DNA of 64,000 nt from Ferdinandcohnia sp047246645. Lineage in GTDB: Bacteria; Bacillota; Bacilli; Bacillales; Bacillaceae_L. The notes below the pieces were generated by a model, which searched no databases, was not told where the DNA came from, and was given only the letters and a program-made list of their open reading frames with translations. The DNA lies in the NCBI RefSeq assembly GCF_047246645.1, contig NZ_JBFOKR010000006.1:174520-238519 (forward strand), read 5' to 3'. Shown here in pieces: positions 32,995 to 42,110 of the stretch (position 1 is its first letter; the number at the start of each line of letters is the position of its first letter). Position numbers and translations under genes: made by a program.

Positions 32995-33744
32995 ATGTCA
33001 TCAAAAGTTGCATTAGTTACAGGAAGTAGTAGGGGAATTGGAAAAGCAATTGCATTACGTTTAGCTAAATCAGGATATGATATCGTTGTAAACTACGCTA
33101 GAAGTAAAACGGCTGCACTTGAAACTGCAGCAGAAATTGAAGCACTTGGACAAAAAGCGATGGTTGTCAAGGCAAACGTAGGTAAACCTGAAAAGATTAA
33201 GGATATGTTTACTCAAATTGATGAAACCTTTGGTCGTTTAGATGTTCTAGTGAATAATGCAGCATCAGGAGTGTTACGTCCCGCAATGGAACTAGAAGAA
33301 TCTCATTGGGATTGGACAATGGATATCAATAGCAAAGCACTTTTATTTTGCGCACAAGAGGCTGCGAAAAGAATGGAAAAAAATGGTGGAGGTAAAATTA
33401 TCTCGCTTAGTTCACTAGGTTCCATTCGTTATCTAGAAAACTACACTACAGTTGGTGTTTCTAAAGCGGCAGTAGAAGCTTTAACCCGTTATCTGGCTGT
33501 AGAACTTTCAGCAAAGAATATCGTTGTAAACGCAGTCTCAGGTGGAGCAGTTGATACCGAAGCACTGACACATTTTCCAAATCGTGAGGAGTTACTTGAG
33601 GATGCGAGAAAGAATACTCCAGCTGGTCGGATGGTCGAACCTGCGGATTTAGTAAATGTTGTTATGTTCCTGCTAACTGAAGAAGCCAGTATGATTAGAG
33701 GCCAGACCATTATTGTAGATGGCGGTAGATCACTACTTGTATAG
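32995..33744 (+). CDS. fabL: Enoyl-ACP reductase III
   Basis: The 249-residue SDR protein reduces enoyl-ACP with NADPH in fatty acid elongation. It has TGSSRGIGKAIALRL near the N-terminus, NNAASGVLRPA, and Tyr150-x6-Lys157 (YTTVGVSK), the spacing of enoyl-ACP reductases rather than ordinary SDRs. It matches B. subtilis FabL (YgaA). AAAAGGAG lies 10 nt before the ATG. It is a single gene. Confidence 0.92.
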   Translation: MSSKVALVTGSSRGIGKAIALRLAKSGYDIVVNYARSKTAALETAAEIEALGQKAMVVKANVGKPEKIKDMFTQIDETFGRLDVLVNNAASGVLRPAMELEESHWDWTMDINSKALLFCAQEAAKRMEKNGGGKIISLSSLGSIRYLENYTTVGVSKAAVEALTRYLAVELSAKNIVVNAVSGGAVDTEALTHFPNREELLEDARKNTPAGRMVEPADLVNVVMFLLTEEASMIRGQTIIVDGGRSLLV

Positions 33745-33832
33745 GCTGGAAATTTTATTTTGAGAAAAATTATTTTTTCGGGATAATCAAATCACTTCTG
33801 GGACAAATTAATTGTCGTGGAGGTGATTACAA

Positions 33833-34009
33833 ATGGCTAAACAACCAAACAGAACTCAATCTGGAACTAACGTTCAACAAGTGAGACAACAAAACGCTCA
33901 ATCTCAAGGTGCTGGTGGTCAATTCGGAACTGAATTTGCTAGCGAAACTAACGCTCAAGAAGTAAGACGCCAAAACCAACAGTCTCAGTCTAACAAAGGA
34001 CAAGGCTAA
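33833..34009 (+). CDS. sspE: Gamma-type small acid-soluble spore protein
   Basis: The 58-residue, Gln- and Asn-rich protein has the GPR germination-protease site FGTEFASETN (residues 31-40). GGAGGTG lies 7 nt before the ATG. Gamma SASP do not coat DNA and serve as an amino-acid store in the spore. B. subtilis SspE (84 residues) has two repeats with two cleavage sites; this one has a single site. It lies between fabL and ygaB, as sspE does in B. subtilis. Confidence 0.93.
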   Translation: MAKQPNRTQSGTNVQQVRQQNAQSQGAGGQFGTEFASETNAQEVRRQNQQSQSNKGQG

Positions 34010-34035
34010 TACACCCATATAATACTTAGTACAAG

Positions 34036-34069
34036 CAACACTTCCTACATACGTTAGGAAGTGTTTTTT
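34036..34069 (+). terminator. Terminator after sspE
   Basis: ACACTTCCTA and TAGGAAGTGT pair perfectly around CATACGT, followed by TTTTT. Nothing else is seen in 34070-34304. Confidence 0.88.
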
Positions 34070-34304
34070 AATGTCTGTTTTCTCCTAAATCTGATGCATT
34101 TTGTACCCCTATGTCTCAAAGGAAAAAAGGAAATACCAACAATCTTTTAAAAAAGCCATTTTATTTTACCACTGGACTCATTATTTCAAACGACAAAACC
34201 TCCTAATTCTCAACATATAAAGTCAAAGGAAATTAAGTCTACATACAGAAATAATAGGATATAACAATAATGAGGGTTCATAGACAATAGGAGGGTGCAA
34301 CATT

Positions 34305-34559
34305 ATGAGCAATTTTGATAACCTTGTTGGTGAACAGCTAAAAACAATGGATAAACTTCTGTTTATTCAATCCGAAATTGAGAGATGTCAGCAGCTTGAA
34401 TTAGAATTAGCAGAACTACAAAAGGAAACGGAGTTACAATCAATACAAGAAGAGATTAAACATATGAAGGATGAATTGTTACAAATTCATAATTTATTTC
34501 AGCAACAAACTGAGGAGGTTATTCGTTCCTATCAAGAACGATTGCACCAAACTGTATAG
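34305..34559 (+). CDS. ygaB: YgaB family coiled-coil protein
   Basis: The 84-residue protein is almost entirely helical coiled coil (SEIERCQQLELELAELQKET and following, ending TEEVIRSYQERLHQTV), with AGGAGGG 9 nt before the ATG. Position and composition fit B. subtilis YgaB. Function is unknown. Confidence 0.8.
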   Translation: MSNFDNLVGEQLKTMDKLLFIQSEIERCQQLELELAELQKETELQSIQEEIKHMKDELLQIHNLFQQQTEEVIRSYQERLHQTV

Positions 34560-34566
34560 GATAAGT

Positions 34567-34600
34567 AATGAGTCATCGTTAAAATACGGTGGCTCTTTTG
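34567..34600 (+). terminator. Terminator after ygaB
   Basis: GAGTCATCG and CGGTGGCTC pair (one G-T) around TTAAAATA, then TTTTG. Confidence 0.78.
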
Positions 34601-34803
34601 TTTATAATAGATTTGAACTAATTTACTGGAATCAACAAAGATTGAAAAAAATCTGAACACAAATACGACATGGTATATTTGATAAAATATCCCTCTAACC
34701 GTTATAATAATAGAAAATGGTTTTTCTTTGTTTTACTCACATCTAGAAGAGATTCAAATAGAAATATGAAACAAAGCGTCCAAAAGTGAAAGAGGGAGAG
34801 AAT

Positions 34804-35334
34804 ATGGGTGTTCCCATGGAAGGAGATACTATACAAATACATAGCTATAAACACAATGGTCATATCCATCGGGTTTGGGAAGAAACCAAAGTTCTAAAAG
34901 GGACGCAAAGTCTAGTAATTGGTGGTAATGATCGTACAACAGTTACGGAATCAGATGGTCGAACATGGATTACCCGTGAACCTGCAATTTGCTATTTTCA
35001 TGCACGCCACTGGTTTAACATTATTGGGATGATTCGAGAAGATGGTGTGTATTATTACTGTAACATTAGTTCTCCATTTATTGCTGATAACGAGGCATTA
35101 AAATACATCGATTATGATTTAGACATAAAGGTGTTCCCTGATATGACATACATTCTCTTAGATGAAGATGAGTATGAACGTCATCGTCGTGAAATGAATT
35201 ACCCGGATGTAATTGATAAAATTTTAAAAAATAATGTAGACAAGCTTATCCAGTGGATTCGTGGACGAAAAGGTCCATTTGCACCAGACTTTATTGATAT
35301 TTGGTATGAACGGTATTTAACCTATCGAAGTTAG
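34804..35334 (+). CDS. ygaC: Nucleoside tri-/diphosphate phosphatase YgaC (DUF402)
   Basis: From the ATG at 34804, preceded by AGAGGGAGA, the protein has 176 residues, the family's usual length. Conserved motifs: VQIHSYKHNG-type start (IQIHSYKHNGHIHRVWEET), TESDGRTWITREPAICYF, and YYYCNISSPF...DYDLDIKVFPD, which carry the metal-binding acidic residues. Staphylococcal Ntdp of this family hydrolyses nucleoside tri- and diphosphates. It lies upstream of ygaD as in B. subtilis. Confidence 0.9.
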   Translation: MGVPMEGDTIQIHSYKHNGHIHRVWEETKVLKGTQSLVIGGNDRTTVTESDGRTWITREPAICYFHARHWFNIIGMIREDGVYYYCNISSPFIADNEALKYIDYDLDIKVFPDMTYILLDEDEYERHRREMNYPDVIDKILKNNVDKLIQWIRGRKGPFAPDFIDIWYERYLTYRS

Positions 35335-35342
35335 TTATTACG

Positions 35343-35373
35343 AAAACCTGTTGAACTAGACAACAGGTTTTTA
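35343..35373 (+). terminator. Terminator after ygaC
   Basis: AAAACCTGTTG and CAACAGGTTTT pair around AACTAGA. Confidence 0.82.
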
Positions 35374-35443
35374 CTTTGGTGGGAAGGAAAAACTTACAGA
35401 GTTTGTCATTTTAAACACAGCAACATGAAGGAAGGTTTATGGT

Positions 35444-37192
35444 TTGGGGAGTACTAAACGTTATATGAAATTTGTGAAACCATATCGGTTTCAGATTGTA
35501 CTAACAATTTTAATAGGAATTATAAAATTTACAATTCCCTTATTAATTCCATTGCTTTTAAAATATGTACTTGATGATGTCATCGGAGCAAAGGACCTTA
35601 CGAGTAATGAAAAGCTAACTCATCTCTATTGGGCGATGGGTATTATGCTAGTTATCTTCGTTGTCCTAAGACCACCAGTGGAATATTACAGACAATATTA
35701 TGCGCAATGGGTAGGAAGTAAAATATTATATGATATTCGTGATCAACTTTTTGACCATATTCAAAAGTTAAGTTTGCGATATTATGCAAACACAAGAGCA
35801 GGAGAAGTAATCTCGAGAGTTATTAATGATGTAGAACAAACGAAGGCATTCGTTATTACTGGATTAATGAATCTCTGGTTAGATTTGTTTACGATTGTAA
35901 TTGCAATTATCATTATGTTTACAATGGACATCCCACTAACCATCGTATCGATAATACTCTTTCCTCTATATGGACTTTCGATTAAGTATTTTTATAGCCG
36001 CCTTCGAAACCTAACAAGAGCAAGGTCACAGGCATTGGCTGAGGTACAGGGATATCTTCATGAACGTGTGCAAGGAATTCCTGTAATACGGAGCTTTGCG
36101 ATTGAAAACCACGAACAAAAGCAATTTGATAAACAAAATAGTAATTTTCTTACAAAAGCACTCGATCATACGAGTTGGAATGCAAAGACATTTGCTGTTG
36201 TTAATACCATTACTGACGTTGCTCCACTACTTGTCATTGGGTATGCGGGTTACCAAGTCATACAAGGCGATTTGACAGTAGGTACGCTAGTTGCCTTCGT
36301 TGGATACATTGATAGGCTTTATAACCCCTTAAGAAGACTTGTTAACTCTTCTACGACATTAACGCAAGCCTTAGCTTCAATGGATCGTGTATTTGAATTC
36401 GTTGATGAGAAGTATGATATAGAAGATAGACCAAACGCAATTGAGTGTAAGGATATAGTAGGTAATGTAACGTTTAAAAATGTTTCATTTACATACGAGG
36501 ATGAGGAACAGAATGTCCTGCGAAATGTGAATTTATTTGTTAATAGCGGGGAAACAGTTGCTTTAGTAGGAATGAGTGGTGGAGGAAAGTCAACTCTTGT
36601 TAGCTTGATTCCTAGATTTTATGATGTTACAGAAGGTGAAATTCAGATAGATGGAACAGATATCCGTTCATTTAGAGCAAGAAGCCTTCGTGATAAGATC
36701 GGAATGGTACTTCAGGATACTTTCTTGTTTAGTGAATCGGTGAAAGACAATATCCGTATTGGAAAACCTGATGCAAGCGATGAGGAAATAATCGAAGCAG
36801 CTAAGGCTGCCAATGCTCACGAGTTTATAGAGAGCCTACCACAAGGTTATGATACAAAGGTCGGGGAACGTGGCGTTAAGCTTTCAGGTGGTCAGAAACA
36901 GCGAATATCAATAGCTAGGGTATTCTTGAAAAATCCTCCTCTACTGATCTGGGATGAAGCGACATCTGCATTGGATTTAGAAAGTGAGCATCTCATTCAA
37001 GAATCGCTAGAAAAACTAGCTAAAAACCGAACCACTTTCATTGTCGCACACCGACTTTCAACAATTACACATGCCGACAAAATTGTCCTGATCGAACACG
37101 GAGAAATTGTCGAAATAGGGACGCATGATGAATTAATGAGTAAAAAAGGTCATTATTTCAAACTTTTCCAAGTACAACAACTCGACAACTAG
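35444..37192 (+). CDS. ygaD: ABC exporter, fused permease-ATPase YgaD
   Basis: The 582-residue half-transporter has six membrane helices (residues about 15-310) and a nucleotide-binding domain with Walker A GMSGGGKST, signature LSGGQKQR, Walker B LLIWDEATSALD and a switch His in VAHRLST. It is expected to work as a homodimer and export lipophilic compounds or drugs. The start is probably TTG at 35444 (MGSTKRYMKF), with GGAAGG 8 nt upstream; a nearby ATG is in another frame. The substrate is unknown. Confidence 0.9.
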   Translation: MGSTKRYMKFVKPYRFQIVLTILIGIIKFTIPLLIPLLLKYVLDDVIGAKDLTSNEKLTHLYWAMGIMLVIFVVLRPPVEYYRQYYAQWVGSKILYDIRDQLFDHIQKLSLRYYANTRAGEVISRVINDVEQTKAFVITGLMNLWLDLFTIVIAIIIMFTMDIPLTIVSIILFPLYGLSIKYFYSRLRNLTRARSQALAEVQGYLHERVQGIPVIRSFAIENHEQKQFDKQNSNFLTKALDHTSWNAKTFAVVNTITDVAPLLVIGYAGYQVIQGDLTVGTLVAFVGYIDRLYNPLRRLVNSSTTLTQALASMDRVFEFVDEKYDIEDRPNAIECKDIVGNVTFKNVSFTYEDEEQNVLRNVNLFVNSGETVALVGMSGGGKSTLVSLIPRFYDVTEGEIQIDGTDIRSFRARSLRDKIGMVLQDTFLFSESVKDNIRIGKPDASDEEIIEAAKAANAHEFIESLPQGYDTKVGERGVKLSGGQKQRISIARVFLKNPPLLIWDEATSALDLESEHLIQESLEKLAKNRTTFIVAHRLSTITHADKIVLIEHGEIVEIGTHDELMSKKGHYFKLFQVQQLDN

Positions 37193-37205
37193 TAAAAGAA
37201 GGTAG

Positions 37206-37238
37206 GACACGGTTCATAAGAACTGTGTCTTTTTTTGT
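37206..37238 (+). terminator. Terminator after ygaD
   Basis: GACACGGTTC and GAACTGTGTC (one G-T) pair around ATAA, followed by eight T. Confidence 0.88.
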
Positions 37239-37362
37239 CATTTCCAGGGAAATAGTAGCATAAATTATCTAAAAATTTAGTAAATATTCGACAGTATTTT
37301 TCTTACGTATTTGTAATAATTGTATTATTGAAAAAACTCATCGTAAAGGTAGGGGTGGTTGG

Positions 37363-38376
37363 ATGAGAGAAAAGGTAATCGAAATAAAAGGTCTCCGTAC
37401 CTCATTCTTTACGGATGAAGGAGAAATTCCAGCGGTTGACAATGTAGACTTTTATATTAAAGAAGGCGAGATTCTTGGGATTGTTGGAGAATCTGGCTGT
37501 GGGAAAAGTGTTACATCTTTGTCAATTATGGGACTAGTTCCAAGTCCTCCGGGAAAAATCGTTGGTGGCGAGATTGTATTTGATGGAAAAAATTTGGTCG
37601 AGCTTCCAGAGAAAAAGATGCGGCAAATACGAGGAAATGATGTTGCAATGATTTTTCAGGAACCAATGACATCACTAAACCCATTGTTTACAATCGGTGA
37701 TCAAATGGTTGAAGGAATCAAGATACATACGAAGTTTGATAAAAAGAAGTCACGCGAACGAGCAGTAGAAATTATGAAAAAAGTGGGGCTTCCTCGAGCA
37801 GAAGAGCTACTTGACGAGTATCCCCATCAATTATCAGGTGGTATGAGGCAAAGAGTCATGATTGCAATGGCCATGGCTTGTAACCCTAAGGTGTTAATTG
37901 CAGATGAACCAACAACTGCACTTGATGTTACCATTCAATCACAAATTTTAAAACTGATGAAACAACTGAATGATGAGATGAATACGGCAATTATGCTAAT
38001 CACCCATGATTTAGGAGTAGTTGCTCAAATTTGTGAAAGAGTTGTTGTTATGTATGCCGGTAGGATTGTTGAAGAGGGAGAAGTCCAATCCATCTTTAAA
38101 AATCCAAAGCATCCATATACGGAAGGTCTGATACGCTCTGTTCCTGATATTCGAAATAAGAACGAACGCTTATATTCAATACCGGGAAATGTTCCAAAGC
38201 CTGGATCGATAAAAAAAGGATGCAGGTTTGCAGAGAGATGTGAGCATGCATTTGATAGGTGTTTCATTGAAGACCCAGAGCTGTATTCTTTAGATGAAAA
38301 AGGGCATCGTGTTCGCTGCTTCTTACATACAGGAGAGGAGGAATCGATAGATGACAGAGCCTTTACTACAAGTTAG
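37363..38376 (+). CDS. Oligo/dipeptide ABC transporter ATP-binding protein (OppD/DppD type)
   Basis: The 337-residue ATPase has Walker A GESGCGKS, signature LSGGMRQR, Walker B VLIADEPTTALD, and the C-terminal oligopeptide-transporter extension with the cysteine cluster CRFAERCEHAFDRC. It pairs with the next gene as a heterodimer that powers peptide import. AGGGGTGG precedes the ATG. It opens a five-gene operon (D, F, A, B, C) located between ygaD and ygaE. The next gene overlaps it by 26 bases. Confidence 0.93.
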   Translation: MREKVIEIKGLRTSFFTDEGEIPAVDNVDFYIKEGEILGIVGESGCGKSVTSLSIMGLVPSPPGKIVGGEIVFDGKNLVELPEKKMRQIRGNDVAMIFQEPMTSLNPLFTIGDQMVEGIKIHTKFDKKKSRERAVEIMKKVGLPRAEELLDEYPHQLSGGMRQRVMIAMAMACNPKVLIADEPTTALDVTIQSQILKLMKQLNDEMNTAIMLITHDLGVVAQICERVVVMYAGRIVEEGEVQSIFKNPKHPYTEGLIRSVPDIRNKNERLYSIPGNVPKPGSIKKGCRFAERCEHAFDRCFIEDPELYSLDEKGHRVRCFLHTGEEESIDDRAFTTS

Positions 38377-39316
38377 TGATTTGAAAAAGTACTTCCCAAT
38401 TAGGGGTGGGGTACTCGGTAAAAAAGTTGGAGATGTAAAGGCGGTTGACGGGCTCTCCTTTTTTGTAAATAAGGGTGAGACACTTGGGATTGTTGGAGAA
38501 AGTGGTTGTGGAAAATCCACAACTGGCCGACTCATTTTAAGGTTACTAGAACCAACAGAAGGAAAGGTTCTATTTAATAACCAAGATGTTACTACTCTAT
38601 CAAACTCGGATATGAGAAAGCTGCGTCGTGACATGCAGATTATTTTCCAGGACCCCTATGCGTCATTAAACCCGAGGCATACGGTTGAAAAAATATTGGA
38701 AGAGCCGTTAATTGTTCACGGAATTGGAGACAAGAAAGAAAGAAAACGTAGAGTTATAGAAATGCTGGAAGTAGTCGGCCTTAGTAGTTATCACGCTAAA
38801 CGATATCCACACCAATTTAGTGGTGGGCAACGACAACGGATTGGGATTGCTAAAGCGCTTATGACGAATCCTTCGTTAATCATTGCTGACGAGCCTGTAT
38901 CCGCACTTGATGTGTCTATACAATCCCAGGTTTTGAATCTGATGGAAGACCTGCAAAAGGAATATGGACTTACTTACATATTTATTGCACATGATTTAGG
39001 GGTAGTAAGGCATATAAGTGATAGAGTAGGTGTCATGTATTTAGGAAGGTTAATAGAATTAACCGAAAGTGAAAAGCTCTATGAGAATCCATTACACCCT
39101 TATACAAGGGCACTTCTCGACGCTGTTCCAATTCCAGATCCTGATTATAAAAAAGAAACAACCGGTATTAGTGGAGAAATTCCGAGTCCATCTAATCCAC
39201 CGGCTGGTTGTGCATTCCACACAAGATGTAGTGAGTGTATGGAAATTTGTAAGACTACTAGACCTGAATTTAAGGAAGTTGAAGACGGTCATTTTGTTGC
39301 TTGTCATCTGTATTAA
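38351..39316 (+). CDS. Oligo/dipeptide ABC transporter ATP-binding protein (OppF/DppF type)
   Basis: The 321-residue ATPase has Walker A GESGCGKST, signature FSGGQRQR and Walker B LIIADEPVSALD, plus the C-terminal cysteine motif CAFHTRCSECMEIC. It overlaps the OppD-type gene by 26 bases, with GGAGAGGAGG just before its ATG. It forms the second half of the import ATPase. Confidence 0.93.
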   Translation: MTEPLLQVSDLKKYFPIRGGVLGKKVGDVKAVDGLSFFVNKGETLGIVGESGCGKSTTGRLILRLLEPTEGKVLFNNQDVTTLSNSDMRKLRRDMQIIFQDPYASLNPRHTVEKILEEPLIVHGIGDKKERKRRVIEMLEVVGLSSYHAKRYPHQFSGGQRQRIGIAKALMTNPSLIIADEPVSALDVSIQSQVLNLMEDLQKEYGLTYIFIAHDLGVVRHISDRVGVMYLGRLIELTESEKLYENPLHPYTRALLDAVPIPDPDYKKETTGISGEIPSPSNPPAGCAFHTRCSECMEICKTTRPEFKEVEDGHFVACHLY

Positions 39317-39370
39317 AAGGGGACAGAGCAGCATTCATAATGATAAAACAATACCGAAGGGGGAAATACC

Positions 39371-41014
39371 ATGTTGAAGAAAAAAAGCTTAGTTCTTTCG
39401 CTCTTATTCCTATTACTATTATCAACAGCATTAGTTGGTTGTAGCTCAGGGAAAAGTAGTAACGAGGGTACGAATGAAGGAGAAAACAATAACGAAGAAA
39501 CACCTGCCGGAGAAGTTCAAACTGAGTTAGTATTTGGACGTGGAGGAGATTCGGTTTCACTTGATCCAATTACAACAACTGAGGGTGAAACATTTAAAGT
39601 TACGAAAAATATTTTTGATACATTGATTAACTATGGTGATCAAGATACTACATTACAGCCAGGATTAGCAACTGAATGGGAAGCATCAGAAGATGGATTA
39701 CAATACACATTGACACTTCGTGAAGGTGTAAAATTCCATGATGGAACTGATTTCAATGCAGAAGCTGTTGTTGTAAACTTTGAGCGCTGGATGAATGGTG
39801 ATGCTGAACAGTTCCCTTATTATACAATGTTTGGTGGATTTAAAGGGGAAGATGGCCACGTAATCCAAGAAGTAAAAGCAGTAGATGAATTAACTGTTCA
39901 ATTTATTTTAAAGCGTCCTCAAGCTCCATTCTTGAAAAACCTTGCAATGTCTCCGTTCGGAATTGCAAGTCCAGCTGCACTTGAGGAATTTGGTGATAAT
40001 TTTGATAAAAATCCTGTAGGTACTGGTCCGTTCAAATTTGTAGAATGGGTTGAAAATGACAGAATTACATTAGAAAAGAATCCAGAATATTGGATGGAAG
40101 GCTATCCTAAGCTAGAAAGAGTTGTTTTCAAATCAATTCCTGAAAACTCAGCTCGTCTAAATGCTCTACTTACTGGTGAAATTGATCTAATGGATGGTGT
40201 AAACCCATCAGATTTATCACAAATTGAAGGAAATGCAGACTTACAAACGTTTGAACGTCCTTCTATGAACGTTGGTTACTTAGGTTTCACTGTTACAAGA
40301 CCTCCGTTCGATAATAAACTAGTTCGTCAAGCGTTAAACCATGCAATTGATAAAGAAGGCATTATTGAAGCATTCTACGGTGGTCTTGCACAACCTGCAA
40401 AGAACCCACTACCACCAGCTTTAGAAGGATATAACGATGATATTGAGGCATATCCATATGATTTAGAAAAAGCAAAAGAGCTACTAGCAGAAGCTGGTTT
40501 TGCAGATGGTTTTGAAATGGAACTATGGGCAATGCCTGTACCACGTCCATACATGCCAGAAGGAATGAAAGTAGCAGAAATCATTCAATCAAGCTTTGCT
40601 GAAATTGGAGTTAAAGCGGAAATTAAATCTGTTGACTGGGGTACTTATCTAGAGCAAGCAGCAAATGGTGAATTTGATGCATTCATGTTAGGTTGGACTG
40701 GAGACAATGGTGACCCTGATAACTTTATCTACACTCTTTTAGATAAGGACAGTATCGGAAGCAATAACTACTCTTACTATGCTAATGATGAGTTACATGA
40801 CATCTTAATCGAAGCACAAACGATTACTGACCAAGCAGAACGTAACGCACTATACGCAAAAGCACAAGAGATTATCCATGAAGATTCACCATGGGTGCCA
40901 CTTGTTCACTCTACACCACTATTAGCTGGTAAGAAAAACCTATTAAACTTCTTACCACATCCAACTGGTTCAGACTTCTTAACGAAGGTTGAATTCGGAC
41001 CAGCAGAAGAATAG
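39371..41014 (+). CDS. Peptide ABC transporter substrate-binding lipoprotein (SBP_bac_5)
   Basis: The 547-residue protein has a lipoprotein signal (lipobox ALVGC, Cys about 24), an acidic Asn/Glu-rich linker (residues about 28-48) and the SBP family 5 fold (SLDPITTTEGETFKVTKNIF, VGTGPFKF). It resembles DppE/GsiB-type carriers for dipeptides, glutathione or nickel-ligand complexes; the ligand cannot be fixed. GGGGGAAATACC precedes the ATG. A stable hairpin without a T-run follows and may protect this part of the mRNA. Confidence 0.9.
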   Translation: MLKKKSLVLSLLFLLLLSTALVGCSSGKSSNEGTNEGENNNEETPAGEVQTELVFGRGGDSVSLDPITTTEGETFKVTKNIFDTLINYGDQDTTLQPGLATEWEASEDGLQYTLTLREGVKFHDGTDFNAEAVVVNFERWMNGDAEQFPYYTMFGGFKGEDGHVIQEVKAVDELTVQFILKRPQAPFLKNLAMSPFGIASPAALEEFGDNFDKNPVGTGPFKFVEWVENDRITLEKNPEYWMEGYPKLERVVFKSIPENSARLNALLTGEIDLMDGVNPSDLSQIEGNADLQTFERPSMNVGYLGFTVTRPPFDNKLVRQALNHAIDKEGIIEAFYGGLAQPAKNPLPPALEGYNDDIEAYPYDLEKAKELLAEAGFADGFEMELWAMPVPRPYMPEGMKVAEIIQSSFAEIGVKAEIKSVDWGTYLEQAANGEFDAFMLGWTGDNGDPDNFIYTLLDKDSIGSNNYSYYANDELHDILIEAQTITDQAERNALYAKAQEIIHEDSPWVPLVHSTPLLAGKKNLLNFLPHPTGSDFLTKVEFGPAEE

Positions 41015-41023
41015 TAGTATTCA

Positions 41024-41054
41024 AATGAAGGGGAGTTGTTTACTCCCCTTCATT
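41024..41054 (+). promoter_or_regulatory. Intra-operon mRNA hairpin after the peptide-binding gene
   Basis: A 13-bp perfect stem (41024-41036 with 41042-41054, 5-nt loop) contains GAAGGGGAGT. There is no run of T after it, so it reads as an mRNA-stabilising hairpin rather than a terminator. Confidence 0.65.
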
Positions 41055-41094
41055 GATTAAATTTAAGCTTTTTCAAACAAAAGAGGTGATAACC

Positions 41095-42099
41095 TTGTTC
41101 GCATACACAATGAGAAGATTAGGGATGGTTATTCCGGTATTAGTAGGGATGACAATTGTAGTATTCTCTATTATTCATTTAATACCTGGAAACCCTGCAC
41201 AAATTATGTTAGGACAGCGTGCTACAGAGGAATCAATTGCAGCACTAACAACTAAGCTGGGACTTGATCAGCCATTATACGTCCAATATTTTGAGTATAT
41301 AAAAGGACTGTTAACTGGTGACTTAGGTGAATCAATCAGGACGAAAACGTTAATAAGTGAGGAAATTTGGCCATATTTAGCTGCAACAATTGAATTAACA
41401 ATCGTTGCCATGATTATTGCAATTGTAATAGGAGTTAACGCGGGAATCATCAGTGCCTGGTTTCAAAATTCTTGGTTTGATTATACAGCGATGGTACTAG
41501 CGCTAATTGGTGTGTCAATGCCAATTTTTTGGCTAGGACTCATGGAACAATGGGCATTTGCAGTTCAATTGGATCTATTGCCAACAACAGGTAGAGAGAA
41601 TGTCCGGAATCCAGTAACACCAGTTACAAATTTATATTTATTGGATACGTTAATTAATGGTAGAACAGATCAGTTTATTGAGGTATTAAAGCATTTAGTT
41701 CTCCCAAGTATTGCGCTAGCAACCATTCCAATGGCAATAATCGCTCGAATTACCCGTTCAAGCATGTTAGAGGTAATGCGTTCGGATTTTGTCCGTACGG
41801 CAAGAGCAAAGGGAGTAAGAATGTTTTGGGTAGTGTACAAGCATTCCTTAAAAAATGCGGTTATCCCGGTATTAACGGTAATTGGTTTACAAACTGGTTT
41901 ATTATTAGGCGGAGCTATCTTAACAGAAACGATCTTTGGATGGCCAGGAATCGGAAGATATATATTTGAGGCGATTAACTATCGAGATTATCCAGTCATT
42001 CAATCAGGTATTCTGGTAGTTGCAACCTTCTTCGTCTTTATCAATTTAATTGTAGATCTTTTATATGCATTAATAGATCCGCGAATTAAATATAACTAG
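41095..42099 (+). CDS. Peptide ABC transporter permease (DppB type)
   Basis: The 334-residue protein from the TTG at 41095 (AGAGGTGA 6 nt upstream) is preferred to an ATG 42 bases earlier that lies in the hairpin. Six membrane helices, the N-terminal motif MRRLGMVIPVLVGMTIVVF and the EAA loop (VRTARAKGVRMFWVVYKHSL) identify a DppB-type permease. It forms the import channel with the DppC-type protein encoded next. Confidence 0.92.
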   Translation: MFAYTMRRLGMVIPVLVGMTIVVFSIIHLIPGNPAQIMLGQRATEESIAALTTKLGLDQPLYVQYFEYIKGLLTGDLGESIRTKTLISEEIWPYLAATIELTIVAMIIAIVIGVNAGIISAWFQNSWFDYTAMVLALIGVSMPIFWLGLMEQWAFAVQLDLLPTTGRENVRNPVTPVTNLYLLDTLINGRTDQFIEVLKHLVLPSIALATIPMAIIARITRSSMLEVMRSDFVRTARAKGVRMFWVVYKHSLKNAVIPVLTVIGLQTGLLLGGAILTETIFGWPGIGRYIFEAINYRDYPVIQSGILVVATFFVFINLIVDLLYALIDPRIKYN

Positions 42100-42110
42100 G
42101 GGGGATTAGG

